DNA from: Opitutaceae bacterium
GTDB taxonomy: Bacteria; Verrucomicrobiota; Verrucomicrobiia; Opitutales; Opitutaceae
Assembly (NCBI GenBank): GCA_018667915.1
Contig: JABIRI010000011.1
Coordinates: forward strand, 1-49,092
Direction: 5' to 3'
Length of the DNA: 49,092 nucleotides
Positions within the stretch are counted from its first letter, which is position 1, and each line of letters opens with the position of its first letter. Position numbers and translations under genes: made by a program. The notes below the pieces were generated by a model. That model saw only the letters and a list, made by a program, of their open reading frames with translations. It made no database searches and had not been told where the DNA came from. Positions 31,896 through 40,547 of this stretch are shown here, in pieces.

Positions 31896-32854
31896 GATGC
31901 GTCCTCCTCGATGTTTTGGTGTAGGAACCGGCTGAAGCTGCGGGTTTGGCCGTTCGCATCAGTCACGGTATAAAAACAATGGGCGACGCCCGGTTCGTCG
32001 GACGGGGTGATCAAAAGGGTGATCTGTTTGTCGCCGATTTCATAAAAATACTGCGGTGCGCCGTCCACTTTGCGATAGCCACGGAAGCGAGGCTTGCCGG
32101 CAAATTCCGCCGGTCCCTGGGTTCGCCAAAGCAGGTTTCCCAGCACGGTGGGGACGTAGCCAAATTTCTTACGTTGGCCGCCTTGGCCCGCCCCCCAATA
32201 GTCGGTCATATCCATGAAGCCGCCTTGCCACGTGTAAAGTATGCGACACTCGGTCGTATCGAAACAGTAGGACAAGTTTTCGCCGAAGTTTACCGCGATC
32301 GCTCCCGGCACTCCATCGATGGGGTCCTGCATCGTTTCGATATCGAACGTGCCGCCCTTGGCGTTGTATTTGGGGGTGGCCATGCCGTTGCCGTGGTGCG
32401 GGAAGACCTCGTCGCCGACGCCCATGGTGGGCATGAACGTGCGCAAAATGTAGGGCTCTTCGGCCGAACCGAAGGGGAAGGGAGTGACGGTGGTGTCTGG
32501 GGTGGCGACCATGCCGCTGGGCAGGTTGTCGTCCATGATACTCATCACGTAGTGAGCGGTGGCTTCGATGGTCACGTCATCCATGACTCCGCCCCATGGC
32601 GGCATGGAACGGGCGGGCACGCCTTCACCGATCACCTTGATGATTTCGGCCAACGATTCGCCGTGGAGGACTTCGGCGTCGGTGAGGTTGGGGGCGAGTA
32701 ATCCCGCGCCTTCGGGCCCGTGGCAAGGCGCACAGTAGGTCACGAAGGTTTCGCGACCCTGCGGAATGGTCGCGTCATCGGCGGCGTGGGCGTCGCCGGA
32801 AATTCCGGCGAGAAGGAAGCCGGTAGCGGCGAGGGGGATCAGGCGGTATTCCAT
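31892..32854 (-). CDS. Exported c-type cytochrome with a C-terminal sugar-oxidation-associated domain
   Basis: A 320-residue protein: signal peptide (IPLAATGFLLAGISGDAHA), then a class I cytochrome c of about 90 residues with heme motif CAPCH (about residues 41-45) and a Met axial-ligand candidate in MPPWGG (about 84). Residues about 125-315 form a second domain containing GAIAVNFGENLSYCFDTTEC, LYTWQGGFMDMTDYWG and KPRFRGYRKVDGAPQYFYEIG, a region I recall from cytochrome-linked dehydrogenases of PVC bacteria but cannot name. It probably accepts electrons from the coupled propeller protein. It overlaps the TIM-barrel gene by 16 bases upstream and the propeller gene by four bases downstream. 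Confidence 0.87.
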   Translation of the reverse strand: MEYRLIPLAATGFLLAGISGDAHAADDATIPQGRETFVTYCAPCHGPEGAGLLAPNLTDAEVLHGESLAEIIKVIGEGVPARSMPPWGGVMDDVTIEATAHYVMSIMDDNLPSGMVATPDTTVTPFPFGSAEEPYILRTFMPTMGVGDEVFPHHGNGMATPKYNAKGGTFDIETMQDPIDGVPGAIAVNFGENLSYCFDTTECRILYTWQGGFMDMTDYWGAGQGGQRKKFGYVPTVLGNLLWRTQGPAEFAGKPRFRGYRKVDGAPQYFYEIGDKQITLLITPSDEPGVAHCFYTVTDANGQTRSFSRFLHQNIEEDAS

Positions 32855-33720
32855 TGATTTACGATGGTTGAAAATCCTCCGGCCAGTTCTTCGAGTTCAA
32901 ATTTCCCTTCGATGCCGATGCGGCCGGCGTAACCGGATTCCTTGAGCACTTTGAAGTAAGGGCGGAAGTCTTGTCCACTGGTGCCGGGAACGCGACGGCC
33001 CTCGAGTTCGGCGATTTCAACGTGGCTCACGATATCGACGGCCTGCGCCAAATCGGCGGTGGTATCGCCTTCGGCGACCATATGGTAAAAGTCGGCGACC
33101 CCCCGAATGTTGGGATGATTGGCTCCGCGCACGACCTGTTCCATTTCGCCGATGCGGTTGATGAAATTGACCTCGCGGGTTTGCAGTTGCTCGACCTGCA
33201 CGGTCACGCCGTGGTCGGCGGCGGCGGGTCCCATGCGGCCCAACAACGTGGTGAATTGATCCATCGCATGGTCGTAGTCGTAACCTTCCGGCAGCCGGCG
33301 TGATCCGCTGCTGCCAAAAGTGATAAATTTGACGCCGGCCCGCTCGGCGCGGCTAAAGGCCCGCTTCACGTATTCCATGACCTCGTCATGATTTGCATCG
33401 GGGCCATTGCACTTCAGGTCCTTGCGGCGGATGAAGCTGTTGCAGGCGTAGATCGGCAAAGGCGAGTCGGCGGCCTCTTCAAGGCGGTCGCGAAACTCGT
33501 TTTCCGGTCCGTCGGGTTGGAGCCAGCCGGCGACACTCAGACCGATCCAAGAACCACCGGCGACTTTGACGGCGGCGGCGTTGGCGAGGGAGGTCTGCAC
33601 GCCCAAGGAAGGGACGGGAACTTTGTGGTGAGCGGCGCGGAGTTGGGGCAGAGCGAGGCCGGCACCAGCGAGCAGGAGAGACCGGCTGAACTCACGCCGG
33701 GACAAGGTTGGGGTATCCAT
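32839..33720 (-). CDS. TIM-barrel sugar isomerase/epimerase with Tat leader
   Basis: A 293-residue xylose-isomerase-like (AP endonuclease family 2) TIM barrel. SRREFSRSLLLAGAGLALP (about 7-25) is a twin-arginine leader, so the protein is exported. Barrel elements include AAVKVAGGSWIGLSVAG, GVKFITFGSSGSRRLPEG, GVTVQVEQLQTREVNFINR with a metal-ligand Glu, GVADFYHMVAEGD and GRIGIEGKFELEELAGG with a closing Glu. Relatives isomerise or epimerise keto-sugars. It is the first gene of the operon with the cytochrome and propeller genes. The start at 33720 places the RR motif near the N-terminus. Confidence 0.87.
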   Translation of the reverse strand: MDTPTLSRREFSRSLLLAGAGLALPQLRAAHHKVPVPSLGVQTSLANAAAVKVAGGSWIGLSVAGWLQPDGPENEFRDRLEEAADSPLPIYACNSFIRRKDLKCNGPDANHDEVMEYVKRAFSRAERAGVKFITFGSSGSRRLPEGYDYDHAMDQFTTLLGRMGPAAADHGVTVQVEQLQTREVNFINRIGEMEQVVRGANHPNIRGVADFYHMVAEGDTTADLAQAVDIVSHVEIAELEGRRVPGTSGQDFRPYFKVLKESGYAGRIGIEGKFELEELAGGFSTIVNQWNTA

Positions 33721-33854
33721 GGGTATATGAAACGAACGAAGAAACGAATCGAGTGAATCAGGCTTCCCGATTGCCCCCGTCCTTTCAATCTTCAATCGGT
33801 CGGTCGCTATCGAGGTATTGCGTAACTGTTGCGACCTCCCTTGGATGGATTCTC

Positions 33855-35096
33855 TCAGTCATTCTCCAGCCCCTCCATCCGACGACGCAGGGAACGGCGT
33901 TCGGCCGCGAGGGGGGCAAGTTCGAGCGCGCGTTCGTAGACGGACAATGCGGAGGGATCATTCAATTCACTCAGCATATCGGCGCGGGCGGCGTGATAGA
34001 GGTGGTAGCTGTCCACGGTGGTGGGGTCGACGTGGGCGTTCAGGTGGACCAATCCGGCGGCAGCTCCTTCGGCCCGGGCGATGGCGATGGCGCGATTGAT
34101 GGAAACGGCGGGAGAGGGCGCGAAATTCTCGAGTTGACCGTAGAGTTGGGCGATGTGGTTCCAGTCGGTTTTTTCGAATGACGGAGCGAGACTGTGACAT
34201 GCCGCGATTCCAGCTTCGATGTGGTAGCGGGAAAGTTGGTCTCCTTGAGCCGATGCGGAGAGGAGTTTCATGCCGCGTCGAAGCTGGCCTTGATCCCACG
34301 CGCGGCGGTCTTGATCGGCGAGGATGACCGGATCGCCTTCTCCGTCGAGACGGGCGGGCAGCCGAGTGCGGTGAAAGGCGAACAGCGCTGCTAGGGCAAG
34401 GGTTTGGGGTATCGCGGCAGGTGCCCAAGGGCCGAGGGCTGAAAGCAACCGATCTGCTTCGCGGCAGAGTTCGTTGCGGATGATGCGTTCGCCGGTGGAC
34501 GCTTTGAAGCCCTCGTTGAATAAAAGATAGAGCGCGTGCAGCACGGTGTGAAGCCGATCTTCCAGTTCTGCGTCGGCAGGGAGGTCGATTGAAACATCTG
34601 CTTCGCGCAGAAATTTGCGCGCCCGCACGAGACGTTTGGCGATGGTCGGGCGGGTGGTCAGGAAGGCTGTTGCGATCTCTTGCTCACCGAATCCGGCGAG
34701 GGTTTTAAGAATCAAGGCGAGTTGCGCATCGGAGGAAAGTCCCGGATGGCAGCAGACGAACATCATGCGTAGTTCGGCGTCGCGGATTTCGTTTTCGAAG
34801 GTGGCGTCGGCCGAGTCCATCGCCTGTGCGGCCGTGGACTCGAGGAGTTGCGTGATGGCGGGCTCAGATTTTTGCCACCGTTGATTCCGGCGGCAGATAT
34901 CGTGGGCGCGATTTCGCGCGGTGGTGAGCAACCACGCGGTGGGGTTGGGCGGCAGTCCGCGATACGGCCAGACTTGAGCCGCGCGTAGCAGCGCGTCCTG
35001 CACGACGTCTTCGACCAACGGTAGGCGCGCCGATCCGAGTTGGCGGGTGAGGATCGCCACGAGCCGGCCATACTCCTGGCGAAACAGGTGGTCCAT
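33855..35096 (-). CDS. ECF sigma factor with C-terminal DUF6596 domain (ECF42-like)
   Basis: A 413-residue extracytoplasmic-function sigma factor. Region 2 spans about 1-70 (MDHLFRQEYGRLVAILTRQLG, in two parts, then VEDVVQDALLRAAQVWPYRG and PTAWLLTTARNRAHD) and region 4 about 120-175 (LSSDAQLALILKTLAGFGEQEIATAFL in two parts, TIAKRLVRARKFL). The remaining 230 residues form the helical DUF6596/TPR-like domain (TLALAALFAFHRTRLPAR, YHIEAGIAACHSLAP, SINRAIAIARAEG) that marks the ECF42 group. That group lacks a classical anti-sigma factor and is co-encoded with DGPF proteins, as here. A TTG at 35163-35165 overlapping the DGPF stop is an alternative start that would add 23 residues. Confidence 0.88.
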   Translation of the reverse strand: MDHLFRQEYGRLVAILTRQLGSARLPLVEDVVQDALLRAAQVWPYRGLPPNPTAWLLTTARNRAHDICRRNQRWQKSEPAITQLLESTAAQAMDSADATFENEIRDAELRMMFVCCHPGLSSDAQLALILKTLAGFGEQEIATAFLTTRPTIAKRLVRARKFLREADVSIDLPADAELEDRLHTVLHALYLLFNEGFKASTGERIIRNELCREADRLLSALGPWAPAAIPQTLALAALFAFHRTRLPARLDGEGDPVILADQDRRAWDQGQLRRGMKLLSASAQGDQLSRYHIEAGIAACHSLAPSFEKTDWNHIAQLYGQLENFAPSPAVSINRAIAIARAEGAAAGLVHLNAHVDPTTVDSYHLYHAARADMLSELNDPSALSVYERALELAPLAAERRSLRRRMEGLEND

Positions 35097-35161
35097 CGTC
35101 CGCTGTGTAGCGGATGCGTTCGGCTCTTGGTGAGCCTCGACGGATGATGAAGCGGGCGGAA

Positions 35162-35518
35162 TCAATGCACCATGATAGGACGCACCTCGACCGACATGCC
35201 ACGCGGAAGTCCCGGGCATTCGCCGGCAATTTTGCAGGCATCCTCCATGCTCTCAGCATTGATCAGGAAGTATCCGCACAGGACCTCTTTGGCTTCTACG
35301 AAAGGGCCATCGGTGACGGACTCACCGGTTTCGCCGCGAACGACCTTGCCCTGTTCGGTGAGCGGATTCCCGCCCTCATATTTGCCGACTTTGCCGAGGC
35401 GTTCAGACCATGCAAACCAGGTGGCGAACATGGCCTGCATTTCTTCAGGCGCCACATCAGGGGCATCGTCGGATTCGCGGAAGAGGAGAAGGTATTGGGA
35501 TAGATGGGATTCACTCAT
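35162..35518 (-). CDS. DGPF/YCII-related protein
   Basis: A 118-residue dimeric alpha/beta-barrel protein of the YCII/DGPF family. QYLLLFRESDDAPDVAPEEM opens the domain, and VTDGPFVEAKEVLCGYFLI contains the DGPF signature and the conserved Glu. Proteins of this type always accompany ECF42 sigma factors and are thought to provide part of the regulatory input, although the mechanism is not settled. The sigma gene follows 65 bases on the minus strand (or overlaps by three bases if it starts at TTG). Confidence 0.9.
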   Translation of the reverse strand: MSESHLSQYLLLFRESDDAPDVAPEEMQAMFATWFAWSERLGKVGKYEGGNPLTEQGKVVRGETGESVTDGPFVEAKEVLCGYFLINAESMEDACKIAGECPGLPRGMSVEVRPIMVH

Positions 35519-35629
35519 AATATTTTAGGGAGTCATCTACTAAACGAATGAGATGGGGGTGAGAGGACAGCGCGGAGAAATTTTTCAAGAAAACGTCAGG
35601 GCGACTTGCTAGAAATCCATTTGGCGGAA

Positions 35630-38332
35630 TCAAATCGCCGCGGTCACTCTGGCAATCGTGCCCAATAGGTTGTCGATTTCGTAGGGCTTCTGCAGATAGG
35701 CGTCATAGGCCACCCCTTCCAGATTGGTTTTGGGGTCAGTCGCCCCGTAACCGCTCAGTATGATGATGCGGACGTCAGGATCGATTTCCCGGAGTTTATG
35801 CAATGTCTCTACCCCGGTCAGGCCGGGCATGGTCAAATCGAGCAAAACTACGGCAATGTCCGACCGGTGGGCGCGGAATACATCAAGCGCTTCCTCACCG
35901 TCGGCTGCCGCTAAGGCTTTAATGCCTTCCATGTCCAAAATATTAAGGGCCAGTTCACGCACGGATTCTTCATCATCCACGACGAGGACTGCGCCGTCGA
36001 TATGGGCGGGCGCAGGGGTAGGGGTAGGCTCGGTCGTCGGTGGATTTTGGGCGGTTGATTTCAGTAGGTATACTGTGAATACGGAGCCCTGCCCGGGTTC
36101 GGACGAGGCGATCAGGGCGCCGCCGTGTGACTGCACGATGCCGTGGGCGGTTGATAACCCCAGGCCACGGCCTTTGGCCTTGGTTGTAAAAAAGGGATCG
36201 AATACGCGGCTCAGTTCTTCCGGTGAAATTCCGGAACCATTGTCGGAGAACGCTACGCCGACATAGGTGCCGGGGCTCAATCGCTGGGTCTCCAAATCAG
36301 AAGATGAATCTGATGGGAAGAACGTGCGTTCGAAGGTTCGAATTGTAATCGTGCCCAATTGAGGGGAGATTGCGTCGGAGGCGTTGATAATCAGATTCAT
36401 CACCACCTGACGAATTTGGGTGATGTTGGCTTCGATAGATGCGGACGTTGGTAAAAGATCCTCTTGGATGGTTACACTTTTGGGCAGTGAAGCGCTGAGC
36501 AGTTTGGTGGTTTGGGTGATGATTTGATTGAGGTCGATTACCTCAGATTCATGAGATGCTTGGCCCGCGTAGGTGAGCATCTGTTGGCATAGTTCGGAGG
36601 CACGGCGAGAAGCCGTTTCGATCAGCTCGAGTTTATGGTCGTGTCCGGGCGTTATGGATTCGTCTCGACGCATCAGGGATGCCTGTCCCAGGACCGTCGC
36701 AAGAATGTTATTAAAGTCGTGAGCCACACCGCCGGCGAGCTCCCCGAGACTTTCCATTTTCTGACTGGCTTGCAGCTTGCGTTCGTATTCGCTTCGCAAA
36801 CGCTCAGATTCCGCTCGATCGGTGATATTGGTGACGATGCCTCCCACGGCGTAGAGCTCGCCATTTTCATCGAAGATGGGAAATTTCTGCACGATATCGA
36901 CGCGCCGTTTTCCCTGAAATTCAAAATCGGTTTCAAGGCGGACCACCTCCCGCGAATCGATAACTTTTTGATCAACGTCTCGAAACGTTTTCGCTATCTC
37001 GGGTGAAAACAAATCGTCGTCGGTGCGGCCGAGGATTTCGTCGGGAGATCTCCCCAGCGATTTCTCAAGTTCACCATTGAAGAGAATGTAGCGTCCGCTG
37101 CGGTCTTTGACGAAAATTTCGCTGCCACTGTTGTCGAGAATCCCGCGAAGCAGACCTTCGCTTTCTTGCCACTTTTTCTCTGCGATGACCCGCTGCGTGA
37201 TGTCTTGTTCGAGCATCTTGCGGGTTTCTTCGAGTGCTTGAGTCCGTCGAGCAACAAGTCGTTCGACCTCTCGATTCTGAACCAGCAGTGAATTGATTAA
37301 CAGCGTGAGTAGTGCGGTGGCAAAAACACCTCCTCCGAGGATTAGCCAGGGCGTATGGCTGCGCTGACCGTTCGCCCAATCCGGATTGAGGCGTGCGATG
37401 AACCTCCATTGTCGATTTCCGATATCGAATGTCTCGGTGTGAAAATCAGGTCGTGATTCGTCCAAGTCTACGGGCAGTGCGACCGTTTGGGAATTAGACA
37501 TGGGCGGTTCATACCCCGCAAAATTGGCATAAAGCACGGGTCGCTCATGGGCCGCGGCGGACGCATCTTCATAATAAACGAGAAGGGCTTCGTCCACTGA
37601 GTCGCGGTGAAGGGTAGCGAAGGCATCGTGGACGAGCAGGATACATTGAACAAAGCCGCGCAAAAAGTCGGTTTCTTGACCGCGTTCACGAATGAAAATA
37701 GGCACAATCAAATTAACCGCCATCAGATCATCGGGACTGCCTGCCTGTGCTAAGGTGAATTGAGGAGTCGCCACCATCCTGCGGGTTTTTACCGCATCCT
37801 CCAAAGTGCGGATCGTAGGCGCACTCAATAGATCGTAACCAATGACGGATTCATTGCCGGCCAGGGGCACTACCGTTTGAATCGGATAGTATAAATCAGC
37901 GGGTGGAGCAGGCTTGAACGAACCGTCGGATTGCCTTTGGCGGATAGTGATGGCCCGATTTTGAATTTGGGAATTCATTTTCTCGAATCGCTCGCGATTG
38001 GCGCCTCGAACCGCCGGGACCCATTCCATCATTGCGATGGAGGGATGTCGTTGGGTGAGAGACTCAAAGTTTTCTCTGAGCATGGCCCAAAACACATTTA
38101 CCTTGAATGAACCCACCGTGGAGAGTTGTAGCATCATCTCCGGATAGATTTTCAGATGCTCCCGGGCAGCATCTGAACGCTGTTTCGCCCGGTGCTGAAA
38201 TTCCGACAAAATTCGAGCCTCCTGCTCCTCGATCGCCTTATTTCGCAACACAACCGAGGTCGTGATACCCGCGATTGCGATCAATGAGACCACGAGAAAG
38301 CGGTAGCGGGATGATACGGTGGACGGAAACAT
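35630..38332 (-). CDS. CHASE/PAS hybrid sensor histidine kinase with receiver
   Basis: A 900-residue membrane kinase. Helix 1 at 11-29; periplasmic CHASE domain at about 73-300; helix 2 at 328-350; short coiled coil to 385; PAS domain at about 395-510 (GILDNSGSEIFVKDRSG); HisKA with GGVAHDFNNIL (phospho-His 538); HATPase_c at about 640-760 (N-box LIINASDA, G1 SDNGSGIS, G2 GRGLGLS); a Pro/Thr linker of about 20 residues; then a receiver at 781-897 with phospho-acceptor Asp832 and Lys882. CHASE domains bind small extracellular signals, in some bacteria cytokinin-like or nucleotide ligands. No output regulator gene is adjacent. The intrinsic receiver suggests phosphorelay or autoregulation. Confidence 0.93.
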   Translation of the reverse strand: MFPSTVSSRYRFLVVSLIAIAGITTSVVLRNKAIEEQEARILSEFQHRAKQRSDAAREHLKIYPEMMLQLSTVGSFKVNVFWAMLRENFESLTQRHPSIAMMEWVPAVRGANRERFEKMNSQIQNRAITIRQRQSDGSFKPAPPADLYYPIQTVVPLAGNESVIGYDLLSAPTIRTLEDAVKTRRMVATPQFTLAQAGSPDDLMAVNLIVPIFIRERGQETDFLRGFVQCILLVHDAFATLHRDSVDEALLVYYEDASAAAHERPVLYANFAGYEPPMSNSQTVALPVDLDESRPDFHTETFDIGNRQWRFIARLNPDWANGQRSHTPWLILGGGVFATALLTLLINSLLVQNREVERLVARRTQALEETRKMLEQDITQRVIAEKKWQESEGLLRGILDNSGSEIFVKDRSGRYILFNGELEKSLGRSPDEILGRTDDDLFSPEIAKTFRDVDQKVIDSREVVRLETDFEFQGKRRVDIVQKFPIFDENGELYAVGGIVTNITDRAESERLRSEYERKLQASQKMESLGELAGGVAHDFNNILATVLGQASLMRRDESITPGHDHKLELIETASRRASELCQQMLTYAGQASHESEVIDLNQIITQTTKLLSASLPKSVTIQEDLLPTSASIEANITQIRQVVMNLIINASDAISPQLGTITIRTFERTFFPSDSSSDLETQRLSPGTYVGVAFSDNGSGISPEELSRVFDPFFTTKAKGRGLGLSTAHGIVQSHGGALIASSEPGQGSVFTVYLLKSTAQNPPTTEPTPTPAPAHIDGAVLVVDDEESVRELALNILDMEGIKALAAADGEEALDVFRAHRSDIAVVLLDLTMPGLTGVETLHKLREIDPDVRIIILSGYGATDPKTNLEGVAYDAYLQKPYEIDNLLGTIARVTAAI

Positions 38333-38456
38333 CGGTGGAATCCAATCAACTCAACCAGATTTCGGCACTACAAATGTCGGGGTTTTCTCCGACCGGAATT
38401 CCGCCGGAAGGGAGTTGTCCTCGACGTGCAATGAGGCGGCGCTTTCACTGGCGGGC

Positions 38457-39503
38457 ATGAGTTCACAAGAAATAGGTTTCGGGATTGTGGGAACGGGCAT
38501 GATTGCTGGCGTGCATGCGCAGGCGATTGCGGCGGTGGACGGCGCCCGTTTGGTGGGCGTGGTGAGCCGGAGTGCGGAGCGAGGCGGAGAATTTATTGCC
38601 AAGCACGGCGGAGACACGGTTGCGGCAACGGTGGAAGAACTCGTTGCCCAACCCGGGATCAATGTGCTGTGCGTCACGACTCCGAGTGGCGCTCATTTGG
38701 AGCCGGCACTTGCCGCAATTGCGGCGGGTAAACATCTCGTGGTCGAAAAGCCGATCGAGATCACCACGGCGCGAGTTGATGAGCTGTTGGATGCCGCCGC
38801 AAAAGCCGGCGTGCGGGTCGCTCCGATTTTTCAACAACGCTTCAGCGAAGGCGCGCAGGCGCTGAAAGCGGCGATCGAGGCGGGTCGGTTCGGACGACTG
38901 ACTTCCGCCGGCTGCTATGTGAAGTGGTTTCGCGAAGAGAGCTACTACACGGGTTCGAATTGGAAAGGCACGGTCCAGTTTGATGGCGGGGGAGCGGTGA
39001 TGAACCAAGGCATCCACGGAGTGGATCTTTTGCAGTGGTTGGTAGGTCTCCCGGAAGAGGTGATGGGCTATACCACCCGGCGGGTGCATCGGAGTATCGA
39101 AGTTGAGGATACGGCAGTCGCCAGTCTACGCTTTCCCGATGGCGCCCTTGGCACCATTGAGGCGACGACGGCGGCGTGGCCGGGGTGGGCCATGCGTATT
39201 GAAATTTGCGGAGAGAACGGTTCGGCCCGACTCGAAGATGGCGTGATCACGGAATGGAATTTCCGCGATGAAAATGCCAATGATGCTGTCAGCACGGGGG
39301 GCGATTCCGCGCTTGGTTCAGGCGCGGCCAATCCGGCGGGTATTTCGATTGAAGGTCATCGCCGCCAAATCGCCGACATGGTTGCAGCGGTGAGTGAGGA
39401 TCGTCCCTTGGCGATTGACGGTCCGGCGGCGCGCAATGCCGTGGCGCTGATCAACGCGCTGTATGCTTCGGCTGCGCGTGGACGGCCGGAACGCGTGGGC
39501 TGA
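38457..39503 (+). CDS. Gfo/Idh/MocA family oxidoreductase, cytoplasmic
   Basis: A 348-residue oxidoreductase without a leader. The Rossmann motif is GIVGTGMIAGVHAQA (about 8-22), followed by VLCVTTPSGAHLEPAL and the EKP-type motif in HLVVEKPIEIT, then FQQRFSEGAQAL and a C-terminal domain with GGGAVMNQGIHGVDLLQW and the motif IEVEDTAVASLRF. The likely substrates are inositol-like or sugar compounds with NAD(P). An in-frame ATG at 38319 was rejected because it adds 46 residues of non-family sequence ahead of the Rossmann strand. It ends two bases short of the convergent lipoprotein gene. Confidence 0.9.
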   Translation: MSSQEIGFGIVGTGMIAGVHAQAIAAVDGARLVGVVSRSAERGGEFIAKHGGDTVAATVEELVAQPGINVLCVTTPSGAHLEPALAAIAAGKHLVVEKPIEITTARVDELLDAAAKAGVRVAPIFQQRFSEGAQALKAAIEAGRFGRLTSAGCYVKWFREESYYTGSNWKGTVQFDGGGAVMNQGIHGVDLLQWLVGLPEEVMGYTTRRVHRSIEVEDTAVASLRFPDGALGTIEATTAAWPGWAMRIEICGENGSARLEDGVITEWNFRDENANDAVSTGGDSALGSGAANPAGISIEGHRRQIADMVAAVSEDRPLAIDGPAARNAVALINALYASAARGRPERVG

Positions 39504-39505
39504 AA

Positions 39506-40456
39506 CTAACGCAGACGATATCGGATCAGTGGCGGCTGTTTTGCTTCTGTTGTGAGAAGAAGCGTTGAGCCGTTTTCATCGAAACACAGCGATTCTGCCT
39601 GAGGCAGGCCTTTGATGGGAATACGCACGGGGGGGTGCGTCAGGACATCCGTCCAGCGTTCGCCGACGGGACGATTGTAGATGTAAACGTTGCCGTAGGT
39701 GAGCACGGCGGCGCTACGGTTGTCGGCCGATATGTCGAATCCGGTGACTTGGGAACGATAGATCCCGAGTCGACCGGGGATCAGTTTTTCCGCTGCGGTT
39801 GGAGCAACGATTCCTCCGACCGGGTTGATTCGCTGGGCCACGTAGGGGCCGTCGTCATCGTCGCACTGGGTCAACAAAGGCAAGCTGTAGAGCACCGGAG
39901 GTTCCGTGCGTTTGGAGATCAGCAGGATTTTTCCATTGATGGGGTCGATGGCGACTCCTTCGCAGTCGCGCGGGCCGTCTTCATAACGAAATGGCATGAC
40001 GGAGGGCGCGGTAACGCGCATCACGGGTTGGTCGGCAAAATCGGCGGGGTCGGGTTCGGGCAGCAGGTAGATCACCACGTCGTCGCGAACGGACGCGTTG
40101 TCACCGACATCGGCGATCAATAGCCATGGTTTGCCGTCGATGTTGACCAACGCCATGTCCTCCCAGTCTCGCGCGATGGCGTTGGTGATCTCCAGGATGC
40201 CGCGCGTTTTACCGTCTGGCCCGACCGCGAAGAGGCGAGGTTTGTCGCCACTATCATTGTGCACCCAGAGGACGCCGGGTTCCCGGAGAGAGCAGGCCAT
40301 GCCGCTGATTTCATTCAGGCGGGCATCTTCAAAATGGGTCAGGGTCTCGGGGCCGGGCCGGTCGGCATGCATGGGGGCAAGGGTGGAGCAACCGGCTAAG
40401 ATCAGCGCAAACAGAGGAAGGTAACGTAAAACGGAAGGAGCCAAGCGCGCAGCCAA
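39506..40456 (-). CDS. Secreted lipoprotein with beta-propeller-like repeats
   Basis: A 316-residue lipoprotein: ARLAPSVLRYLPLFALIL leads to AGC (Cys23), a good lipobox. The mature part shows repeated strand patterns with ISGMACSLREPGVLWVHNDSG, WEDMALVNIDGKPWLLIADVGDN, DCEGVAIDPINGKILLISKR and AESLCFDENGSTLLLTTEA, reminiscent of NHL/phytase-like propellers with acidic (DxD/DxN) loops that could bind calcium. Function is unknown. It could be an extracellular esterase or carbohydrate-contacting protein. It is divergent from deoC. Confidence 0.8.
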   Translation of the reverse strand: MAARLAPSVLRYLPLFALILAGCSTLAPMHADRPGPETLTHFEDARLNEISGMACSLREPGVLWVHNDSGDKPRLFAVGPDGKTRGILEITNAIARDWEDMALVNIDGKPWLLIADVGDNASVRDDVVIYLLPEPDPADFADQPVMRVTAPSVMPFRYEDGPRDCEGVAIDPINGKILLISKRTEPPVLYSLPLLTQCDDDDGPYVAQRINPVGGIVAPTAAEKLIPGRLGIYRSQVTGFDISADNRSAAVLTYGNVYIYNRPVGERWTDVLTHPPVRIPIKGLPQAESLCFDENGSTLLLTTEAKQPPLIRYRLR

Positions 40457-40547
40457 CGAAAATGCTTTGAAGGAGGCAAGTCCGAGGGTTAGTGACTCGA
40501 TGCTTTGTTTTTTGCATTTGGAGCAAGGTTGTTTGATAGTCCCGCTT

